Assembly (NCBI GenBank): GCA_046350055.1
Contig: JAXMBC010000001.1
Location: 3,410,001-3,474,000, forward strand
Length of the DNA: 64,000 bases
Reading direction: 5' to 3'
Origin: JAEUIE01 sp046350055
GTDB taxonomy: Bacteria > Planctomycetota > Planctomycetia > Gemmatales > HRBIN36
Both the position numbers and the translations under genes were made by a program. The notes under the pieces are model-generated. The model saw only the letters and a list, made by a program, of their open reading frames with translations. It had not been told where the DNA came from and made no database searches. Each line of letters begins with the position of its first letter. The first letter of the stretch is position 1. This document shows, piece after piece, positions 26,371-32,821 of this stretch.

Positions 26371-26507
26371 CCCCTCTCCCCACCGGGGAGAGGGGTTAAG
26401 GGTGAGGGGGATCTTCTTCGACCTTCAAGTTGGTCATCTTCAAAACGATGGGCTTCGCCGTGACCATGCCCCCTCACCCCCGGCCCCTCTCCCCGGTGGG
26501 GAGATGG
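26371..26507. repeat. Inverted pair of repeat B between sigma factor and lipB
   Basis: The left copy (26371-26410, CCCCTCTCCCCACCGGGGAG...) and the right copy (26467-26507) are inverted relatives of about 40 nt each, able to form a long hairpin between convergent genes. The right copy lies inside the lipB reading frame and encodes its last residues; the lipB stop TGA falls in the extended repeat consensus CCCATCGTTTTGA. Confidence 0.8.
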
Positions 26508-27129
26508 TGCTTGCCACTCTCGCCACCACCTCCGCCATCGTTGGTGCCGGATTGCACATTTCCGCTAGCGATGTCATCCTCACCCCACTGATACCACACG
26601 GAACGATCTGATCAAAGTCAGCCAGCCGTGTGCTTACGTTCAACGCAAAGCCGTGGTAGGTGACCCGCTGGCTCACCGCGATGCCGATGCTCGCCAGCTT
26701 GGCTTCGTACCCGGCCGGATGCTTCACCCATACCCCGGCGTAGCCCGGGCTGGGTCGACCGACGATGCCGAACTGGCCGACCACGTTCAGCAGCAGTTGC
26801 TCCAGTTCCCGCAGGAAATCACCCACCTTTACAGTCAGCGGGACAATGGGGTAACCGACAAGTTGCCCCGGACCGTGATAGGTCACGTCGCCGCCCCGTT
26901 CCACTTCATGCACTTCCCAGCCCAGCTGCTGATAGTGCTCCGTGGCATGCAGCAAACTGCTCGCCTTGGCAGAGCGGCCCAGCGTCAGGGTAGGGGGGTG
27001 TTCCAAAAGCAGCAGCGTGGGCGCACGGTCCCCCGCTGCTACTTCACGGTGATACCGCTTCTGCAGTTGCCAGGCCTCGGCATAAGGCACCGTGCCGGGG
27101 GTCTCAATAACTAGTTCAGGGGCGAACAT
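26440..27129 (-). CDS. lipB: Octanoyltransferase (lipoate biosynthesis), C-terminal tail from repeat B
   Basis: The 229-residue protein transfers octanoyl groups from acyl carrier protein to lipoyl domains, the first step of lipoate assembly for sucB and the second E2 of this window. Visible motifs are PPTLTLGRS near residue 47, the core RGGDVTYHGPGQLVGYPI near 80, KLASIGIAVSQRVTYHGFALN near 145 and the catalytic cysteine in PCGISGVRMTSL near 178. The final 20 or so residues (PPGRGAGGEGAWSRR...) are encoded by interspersed repeat B and are not part of the family. The start overlaps the stop of the Lon-domain gene by 1 nt, so the two form an operon. Confidence 0.93.
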   Translation of the reverse strand: MFAPELVIETPGTVPYAEAWQLQKRYHREVAAGDRAPTLLLLEHPPTLTLGRSAKASSLLHATEHYQQLGWEVHEVERGGDVTYHGPGQLVGYPIVPLTVKVGDFLRELEQLLLNVVGQFGIVGRPSPGYAGVWVKHPAGYEAKLASIGIAVSQRVTYHGFALNVSTRLADFDQIVPCGISGVRMTSLAEMCNPAPTMAEVVARVASTISPPGRGAGGEGAWSRRSPSF

Positions 27130-27818
27130 CAGTTCTTGCTGAAGTCAGGAGGTGACTTGCGCTGGCGGAGGGGACTCTCCTCCGGCAAACGATGGGGCTT
27201 AACCGATTGCAGCAGCTCACACAGCCGCTTGACCCGCGGATGCACTTCCACCAGTTCCAGGAGCTCCTGTTTCCATTCTGGTGGAATGGGTAGTGCAAAG
27301 CTGACGACATCGACAACAGTACCTAGCGGTGCGGAACTCCGCACCAGGTTGATGAACTGCTCCCGGCCTTCGCCTTCCTCCGCCAGCCAGGGGAGCACAT
27401 CGGCTTCCAGTTGCTTCCGCAATCCGGCGTCTTCCACTCCATGAATGTCAGGCAACAGCTTCACCTTCGCCTGCCGGTAGAGCGTGCTTGTGAGCAGTTC
27501 GTGCTCCAGTTCAATCCGGCACAGGCCACGCAACACCAGGTTGTACCGGCCATCGTCTAGCTTCTCATGCTCGTGAATAATGGTCAGGCAGCCGATGGTG
27601 TGGATGCCGAAGCTGCCTTCGTAGTTCTTGTCCCAGCCTTCGCGCGGCATCACCAGGCCAATGAGCTTGTCCTTCTGGAGGGCATCCTCCACCAGTTCCC
27701 GGTAGCGTGGCTCGAAGATGTGAAACCCCTTCAGGACGTGAGGCATCATGACGAAGTTCGGCAGCGGAAACAGCCGAGCCATGCCATCGAAACCATCAAG
27801 ATGCAGAATGGGATTCAT
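27129..27818 (-). CDS. Lon N-terminal (substrate-binding) domain protein
   Basis: The 229-residue protein matches stand-alone Lon substrate-binding (LonSB/PUA-like) proteins. It has ARLFPLPNFVMMPHVLKGFHIFEPRYRELVEDAL at residues 13-45, then GLVMPREG, GSFGIHTIGCLTIIHEHEKL and YNLVLRGLCRIELEHEL. The remainder is helical. No AAA or protease domain is present, so it is not a Lon protease. Its biochemical role is not established; such proteins may bind unfolded substrates. It overlaps lipB by one nucleotide and probably shares its promoter. Palindromic element P copy 3 lies 45 nt upstream of the ATG. Confidence 0.87.
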   Translation of the reverse strand: MNPILHLDGFDGMARLFPLPNFVMMPHVLKGFHIFEPRYRELVEDALQKDKLIGLVMPREGWDKNYEGSFGIHTIGCLTIIHEHEKLDDGRYNLVLRGLCRIELEHELLTSTLYRQAKVKLLPDIHGVEDAGLRKQLEADVLPWLAEEGEGREQFINLVRSSAPLGTVVDVVSFALPIPPEWKQELLELVEVHPRVKRLCELLQSVKPHRLPEESPLRQRKSPPDFSKN

Positions 27819-27863
27819 AAGGGTGTAGCTATGGGCAGTGCATCCAAGCTATGCGAGTCGTGT

Positions 27864-27895
27864 GTCATGGTTTGTGTGTACACGCTAACCATGGC
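27864..27895. repeat. Palindromic element P, copy 3
   Basis: A 32-nt palindrome, GTCATGGTT...AACCATGGC, with inner GTGTGTACACGC. Relative to copy 1, both outer arms changed from ATAG/CTAT to ATGG/CCAT, preserving pairing. The flank ATTCACTGCTTAGCTACT (27897-27914) matches copy 1. It lies 45 nt upstream of the Lon-domain ATG. Confidence 0.8.
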
Positions 27896-27966
27896 AATTC
27901 ACTGCTTAGCTACTGTTGCTATTGTCCTTAGCGTTGTACCTGTCGCGAGAGGCTTCGTCGAGACAG

Positions 27967-30822
27967 TTAACGCAGGATATCCACCCCGCCGATCGGCACA
28001 GTGCTGAGCGACATCGGCCGATGGATACCACCCGCCCCATACCAGTCATACACCCGCACCGCGATCACGTTTTTCTCACCCGGCTTCAGCAACCCGGCAG
28101 GTATGGCATGAGCAGTGCGATCCTCGAAGGCAGTCTTCTTGTTGGGAATGTCACCCCCGCTGCCAATCTTGGTTCCGTTGATGTAGATCTCATAGGCATC
28201 ATCGACGCCTTCGGTGTTGAGATACCACTGCTCCCCTTTCCCATGCGGGGAGAGGGGCTGGGGGTAAGGGGGAACGTCCACAGCGAGGCGATACCACGCC
28301 CAGCCATCGAGCGCCGGATACCCCTGACCTTCCCAGTGGGCACCAATCTTGATCGGCTTCCACGCCTTATCATCAAACCCAGGCTTCTCCCAGCCCAGCT
28401 TCAGCCCCTCGTTTTTACCATCAGGCATGAACTGCCACGACTTAGTGACGAGATCAATCTTCTTCTCGTTCAACTTGGCCCGCATCCGGGCAATCGTTTC
28501 GGGCTTGAGGGCGTTGCGCGGTGGTGGGCCAGAGTCGAGATGCTTGAGGAACGTCTGTAACAACCACTTCCCCGCAGCGTTGGTATCACCTTTGTGGTTC
28601 AACGCACTAACCAGCAGCCGCCCTTTACCGACACGAGTTTCAAAGACGAGGCCATGCGTTTTCACTTCCTTGATATCGTGGTTATCCCACAGCATCAGAA
28701 TGGGATCGATCTCTTCGAGATAGTTGATGTCGGGGATGACATCGGAGGCGAGGTCGAAGTGTTGATTCGCCGCGAAATATCTCGCCAATGCTCTCTTGCA
28801 ACCATCACAATATTCAATGACATAAGGATGATGTTCATTCACGAAAGGGCCGCCACGCAAAAACCAGTGGCTTCGTAGCGGAAAGCTACCTGGCTTTCCA
28901 TCAGACAAAAGAATAGCTCTGCCCCCTTTTTCTAAGAAGTCGATAGTGGCAGGATCGAGTCGTGAAACGATCCTGGATTGGCTGACGTAGTCTGACTTCA
29001 AAAGAAGAGGAGCTGGCCACGCTTTCTCTGACGGCTTCTTTTCCCGATGCCAACTCCAATTCCAGTCGTTATTTTTTTCAGGCCATTTCGCTTCCCCTAG
29101 ATAGTTGATCAAGCCCATACTTGCCAGAGGAAAGTCACGCAGGACACTGACAACGTACCCGCCATTAGGCACTTCTTTGCGAAACGTTTGCATCTGATAT
29201 TTCCGCATCTGCCATGCGTATTCGAGTGAATCCCAGTACAGAGACTCCTCATCCACCGGCCCTCCACAAACCCGCCCCATCCGTTCCAGCCACTTCCGGT
29301 TCGCATCAAAGAACCCAGGCACCCAGAAGGGATAGCCCCGTTCATCAAGACTCCACGCCTGCTTCGGGTCTGCTTTCGCTTTGGCAATTGCTTCCAGCAT
29401 TGGCTTGGTCGGCACCCACGTGTCGGCGGCAATCGCTTCGCCCAGGCACAGCGGCTTGACGCCATACTTTGACGTGGCGATGTACTTCTTGAGCCGGTCC
29501 AGCGTGGCGACCCAGGTGTGGTTGTTGCCGTAGGGGTGGTCGTCGTAGAAGTCGAAGACGCGGTTCCACTCGATCCAGCTCGAATCATCAACGACAAGGC
29601 CGCCGCACATCTTCTTGCACTGGTCGTAGAGGGCCTGAATGACTTTGATGTCGGCACTGGGGCCGGTCTCGCAGGTCAGGCTACGCAGGATGACTGACGG
29701 ATGGTTGCGGTCGAGCTGGTGAAACTCCTTGTACTCCTGCATTAGCTCCGCCTGGTACTGCGGCGTGAGCTTGGGATGCCAGGTGGGGTACTCGAGCCAG
29801 ATGAGGATACCTTCCTCGTCAGCAATCTCGAGCAGCCGCTTGGAGGGCACCCACAGGCAACACTTCATGAGGTTGAAGCCCCAGCTCTTGATGAGCCGGA
29901 TATCCTCCCGCCACTGCTTCTCGGTAGGGAGTGGGGCGAGCGACGGGGGATAGTAGCCCCAGTTCAGTACCCCACGGATGGAGAGCGGCTGGCCGTTGAG
30001 GAGGAACTGGTCACCTTTGGTTTCGATTGTGCGAAACCCCGATTTGACAATAACAACATCGCCAGAAGAAATCATAATCCTGAAGTTAAACGTCTCTGGC
30101 GTAGATGGTGTCCAGATTTTGAACGGTGGGAGTTGATCGATAGTTATCACACCATCTTCCACTGCACGAGTCGTCGGGTTTCCAAACGTGTAAGCACCCG
30201 AGTCGTCAGTTGATTTGTTGTACCATGATGCTGTGATAAATGAATACAAGTTACTTTGTTTGCCAATGACAGGAATGGTGATTCGTTGAGATTGAATTCC
30301 AATGCGGAGGTCATCAATGTACGTCTCCGGCACCTCAATCAACCTCACCCCCTGCCAGATCCCCCCGAAGTGGGGGGCGATGATGGGCAGGAAGCCCTGC
30401 GTGTTGTGCCCGACTTTCTCGTCCACCCGCACCTTGATGATATGCTTCCCCGCCTTCTTCATGTGATCCGTCACATCAAACCGAAACGGCGTCCACGCTC
30501 CGAGGTGTTCGCCCAGCTCCTTGTCATTCCAGTAGACCGTCGCATGCGTCGCCACCGCATCGAAGTGCAGCAGCAACCGCCGCCCCTTGGGTAACTCCGG
30601 CAACTCAATCGTCTTCTCGTACCAGCCGATGCCATCGAACTTCAGTCCCTCATGCGTCTCCCAATGCGTGGGCAGCGTGACGGTCTTGGTTTCCCCGGAG
30701 CCATCGCGATGAAACGTCCACTCGCCATTCAGGGAGGTGGTCTTGCGGGGAGTTACTTCTTGTGCTGAAACAACAGTTGTGAGCAACAGCAATGCAATAT
30801 TGCCAAGCAGGGTGCGTGCCAT
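27967..30822 (-). CDS. Exported glycoside hydrolase family 2-like protein with repeat-derived insertion
   Basis: The product has about 951 residues. A signal peptide (MARTLLGNIALLLLTTVVSA) precedes a GH2 sugar-binding jelly roll (SLNGEWTFHRDG...GIGWYEKTIELPELP...LHFDAVATHATVYWNDKELG). An Ig-like domain and a TIM barrel beginning SIRGVLNWGYYPP follow. The acid/base region reads NHPSVILRSLTCETG, keeping the Glu but with Cys where the canonical Asn-Glu has Asn. The putative nucleophile is in CLGEAIA. A second jelly-roll-like module ends the protein. Within it, PPYPQPLSPHGKGE (28231-28273) is encoded by interspersed repeat B inserted in frame. The ATG at 30822 is chosen because GAGG lies 6 nt upstream. 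The glycan substrate is unknown. Confidence 0.82.
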   Translation of the reverse strand: MARTLLGNIALLLLTTVVSAQEVTPRKTTSLNGEWTFHRDGSGETKTVTLPTHWETHEGLKFDGIGWYEKTIELPELPKGRRLLLHFDAVATHATVYWNDKELGEHLGAWTPFRFDVTDHMKKAGKHIIKVRVDEKVGHNTQGFLPIIAPHFGGIWQGVRLIEVPETYIDDLRIGIQSQRITIPVIGKQSNLYSFITASWYNKSTDDSGAYTFGNPTTRAVEDGVITIDQLPPFKIWTPSTPETFNFRIMISSGDVVIVKSGFRTIETKGDQFLLNGQPLSIRGVLNWGYYPPSLAPLPTEKQWREDIRLIKSWGFNLMKCCLWVPSKRLLEIADEEGILIWLEYPTWHPKLTPQYQAELMQEYKEFHQLDRNHPSVILRSLTCETGPSADIKVIQALYDQCKKMCGGLVVDDSSWIEWNRVFDFYDDHPYGNNHTWVATLDRLKKYIATSKYGVKPLCLGEAIAADTWVPTKPMLEAIAKAKADPKQAWSLDERGYPFWVPGFFDANRKWLERMGRVCGGPVDEESLYWDSLEYAWQMRKYQMQTFRKEVPNGGYVVSVLRDFPLASMGLINYLGEAKWPEKNNDWNWSWHREKKPSEKAWPAPLLLKSDYVSQSRIVSRLDPATIDFLEKGGRAILLSDGKPGSFPLRSHWFLRGGPFVNEHHPYVIEYCDGCKRALARYFAANQHFDLASDVIPDINYLEEIDPILMLWDNHDIKEVKTHGLVFETRVGKGRLLVSALNHKGDTNAAGKWLLQTFLKHLDSGPPPRNALKPETIARMRAKLNEKKIDLVTKSWQFMPDGKNEGLKLGWEKPGFDDKAWKPIKIGAHWEGQGYPALDGWAWYRLAVDVPPYPQPLSPHGKGEQWYLNTEGVDDAYEIYINGTKIGSGGDIPNKKTAFEDRTAHAIPAGLLKPGEKNVIAVRVYDWYGAGGIHRPMSLSTVPIGGVDILR
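28231..28273. repeat. Repeat B copy inside the GH2 coding sequence
   Basis: The + strand reads CTCCCCTTTCCCATGCGGGG followed by AGAGGGGCTGGGGGTAAGGG, which matches the repeat at 37151 and 26371. It keeps the reading frame of the GH2-like gene and adds about 14 residues between a strand ending LAVDV and WYLNTEG. Confidence 0.75.
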
Positions 30823-30846
30823 GATCATCCTCATACATTACGCTGC

Positions 30847-31167
30847 TTACTCGTTCTCAGGCAATTCACCGAAGATGGAGCTGAGAACATCTTTGACGAA
30901 GACGATATGTCGCTTGTCGTCAATTGCATAGTAGACCGTGAGGAAATCAAATGACAAGCGATATACGGTCACCTGCATCTGAGGCAATTGATAGGCTGGT
31001 TCACCAGAAAACGGATCGTGTACAAGTATTGAACTCATCTTGCGATACGCTTGCAACAATCTCTCTCGTAGACCTTGTTCACCAGCCAACATCGCCCAAT
31101 CCCGCAGTTTACGTCGGAGGGATTCGGCAAAACAGACGTAGAACAGCGCACCGTTGGATTGGCTCAT
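30847..31167 (-). CDS. Small RelE/ParE-like protein (possible toxin)
   Basis: The 106-residue protein is not clearly assigned. Its second half, VYRLSFDFLTVYYAIDDKRH followed by IVFVKDVLS, resembles the beta-sheet core of RelE/ParE-type proteins (a strand with 'vyy.id.....v.v'). The N-terminal helical half (ESLRRKLRDWAMLAGEQGLR) fits their helices. It begins 3 nt after the stop of an 85-residue coiled-coil protein. That layout, antitoxin-like first and toxin-like second, is classical for type II modules. No catalytic residues could be confirmed. It lies in an apparent sucA-sucB operon and precedes the GH2 gene by 24 nt. Confidence 0.5.
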   Translation of the reverse strand: MSQSNGALFYVCFAESLRRKLRDWAMLAGEQGLRERLLQAYRKMSSILVHDPFSGEPAYQLPQMQVTVYRLSFDFLTVYYAIDDKRHIVFVKDVLSSIFGELPENE

Positions 31168-31170
31168 GGG

Positions 31171-31428
31171 TTACTTCAGGATTTCTTCCAGTTCTGCCAT
31201 GAGTGTTTTGCTGTCCACGCCGGTCTTCAGAATCTCTTCGCATTCATCGGGCGTCATCGTCATGACCTGCGACATTTCCTGCTTCAATTGCAGCCATTGA
31301 CTACGAAACAAGTCACGCTCAGCAGTGACTTCTGCCAGCCGCTGTTGCAGTTGATGGAGGAGTGTGTGTGATTCCATGTGTTGCCCCTTCATTTTCTCGG
31401 ATAATTCTAACACAACTTGATGCGCCAT
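31171..31428 (-). CDS. Small coiled-coil protein (possible antitoxin partner)
   Basis: The 85-residue protein is dominated by a heptad-rich helix (HTLLHQLQQRLAEVTAERDL...QWLQLKQEMSQV). It ends with a second helix (TPDECEEILKTGVDS...LMAELEEILK). No DNA-binding motif is obvious. The ATG lies 5 nt after the sucB stop with GGAGGT overlapping the end of sucB, so it is translated from the same transcript. The partner gene follows after 3 nt. It could be an antitoxin, an assembly factor for the adjacent gene product, or an unrelated small protein. Confidence 0.5.
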   Translation of the reverse strand: MAHQVVLELSEKMKGQHMESHTLLHQLQQRLAEVTAERDLFRSQWLQLKQEMSQVMTMTPDECEEILKTGVDSKTLMAELEEILK

Positions 31429-31433
31429 TGCAA

Positions 31434-32648
31434 TTACACCTCCAGCATCAGCCGCTGCGGATCTTCAATGCATTCCTTTACCCGCACCAGGAACTGCACC
31501 GATTCCTTTCCATCAATGATGCGGTGATCATACGTGAAGGCGAGGTACATCATCGGGCGGATGACAATCTGGCCATCGACCACCACGGGCCGTTCCTTGA
31601 TGCCATGCATGCCCAGAATGCCCGACTGGGGCGGGTTCAGAATCGGCGTAGCGAACAGCGAGCCGAAGACGCCACCATTGGTAATCGTAAACGTTCCGCC
31701 CTGCAGGTCGCTGACGGCGATCTTGCCATCGCGGGCCTTGACTGCCATCTCGCCGATCTGCTTTTCGATCTGGGCGAATGAGAGCTGATCGCAGTTGCGC
31801 ACGATGGGCACCATCAGGCCCCGTTCGGTGCTGACGGCAATGCCGATGTCGTAGAAGTGCTGCAGTACCACTTCTTCACCGTCGATGCGGCCATTCACCA
31901 GCGGAAAGGCTTTCAGCCCTTCGACGACCGCTTTGACGAAGAACGACATGAAGCCGAGGTTGATGCCGTATCGTTCCTTGAACTTGTCCTTGAACTTGTT
32001 GCGAAGGGCCATCACGCCGGTCATGTCCACTTCGTTGAACGTGGTGAGTTGGGCGGTGGACTGCTGCGATTCGACCAGTCTCTGGGCGATGCGGGCCCGG
32101 ATCATTGACATCTTCTGCCGGGTCTCCCGCAGCCCGGAAGAAGCTGGGGCACTAGCGACCGCTGGCACCTGGGTGGCAGCAGTCACGATCTGGCTGCCCG
32201 TGGGCTTGGCACTGGCAGCCTTGATGACGTCTTCCTTGATGATGCGGCCATCACGACCGGTACCGGTAATGCTGGCGGGATTCACCCCCTTCTCGGCTGC
32301 ATGCAGGGCTGCAGCGGGGGAGAGCACAGGCTCTTTGCCTGCGGGAGCAGCCTTGGCGGGAGCTGCTGCGGGCGCAGCCGGTGCCGGGCTGGCAGCCTTG
32401 GCTGGTCCCGTGGCCTTTTCGTCCACCGTGGCCAGCAGTGTGCCGATGGGCACCTTGTTCCCCACCTGGGTGATGATCTTGAGCCGCCCTGCCTGAGTCG
32501 TCGGCAACTCCATCACCGCTTTGTCGGTTTCGAGCTCAACGATGTTTTCATCCGCCTGGACATAGTCGCCATCTGCTTTCAGCCACTTGGAAACAAGCGC
32601 TTCGGTGACTGATTCGCCGGCAGGTGGCACTTTGATCTCAACAGGCAT
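31434..32648 (-). CDS. sucB: 2-oxoglutarate dehydrogenase E2 (dihydrolipoyllysine succinyltransferase)
   Basis: The product has about 404 residues. The N-terminal lipoyl domain (1-77) carries the modified lysine in ETDKAVMELPT, followed by an Ala/Pro-rich linker, a peripheral-subunit-binding domain (SPAAALHAAEKGVNPASITG) and a catalytic acyltransferase domain that ends with the active-site HRIIDGKESVQFL. The GGTFTITNGGVFGSL and ILNPPQSGILGMHGI segments are typical of SucB. It transfers succinyl groups to CoA in the TCA cycle. The ATG at 32648 gives the canonical MPVEIKVPPAGESV start; an upstream extension is unlikely. sucA lies upstream across a repeat cluster. Confidence 0.96.
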   Translation of the reverse strand: MPVEIKVPPAGESVTEALVSKWLKADGDYVQADENIVELETDKAVMELPTTQAGRLKIITQVGNKVPIGTLLATVDEKATGPAKAASPAPAAPAAAPAKAAPAGKEPVLSPAAALHAAEKGVNPASITGTGRDGRIIKEDVIKAASAKPTGSQIVTAATQVPAVASAPASSGLRETRQKMSMIRARIAQRLVESQQSTAQLTTFNEVDMTGVMALRNKFKDKFKERYGINLGFMSFFVKAVVEGLKAFPLVNGRIDGEEVVLQHFYDIGIAVSTERGLMVPIVRNCDQLSFAQIEKQIGEMAVKARDGKIAVSDLQGGTFTITNGGVFGSLFATPILNPPQSGILGMHGIKERPVVVDGQIVIRPMMYLAFTYDHRIIDGKESVQFLVRVKECIEDPQRLMLEV

Positions 32649-32667
32649 GATGAACTCCGAGGGAAGA

Positions 32668-32780
32668 TGGTAGGGCACGCTGTGCGTGCCTCACACTTGC
32701 TTGTACTGTCTGCAACCGTTGTCTGGCAGCGGTTACCATGGAATCTCATTCCGGTGTGGCACGCACAGCGTGCCTTACCA
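32668..32780. repeat. Inverted-repeat element D between sucA and sucB
   Basis: Arms of 29 and 27 nt (32668-32696 and 32754-32780), containing GGCACGCTGTGCGTGCC and its inverse GGCACGCACAGCGTGCC, bracket a 57-nt centre with its own small stem (AACCG...CGGTT). Each arm core is itself a palindrome. The right arm abuts a single end of repeat A. Confidence 0.75.
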
Positions 32781-32815
32781 CCCCCTCCAACTCCCCCTTA
32801 TCCAAGGGGGAGAGC
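32777..32815. repeat. Repeat A, single end, next to the sucA stop
   Basis: CCCCCTCCAACTCCCCCTTA followed by the hairpin partner AAGGGGGAGAG lies just beyond the sucA stop codon. It matches the right end of the complete element at 16728-16864. Confidence 0.7.
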
Positions 32816-32821
32816 AAAGGG

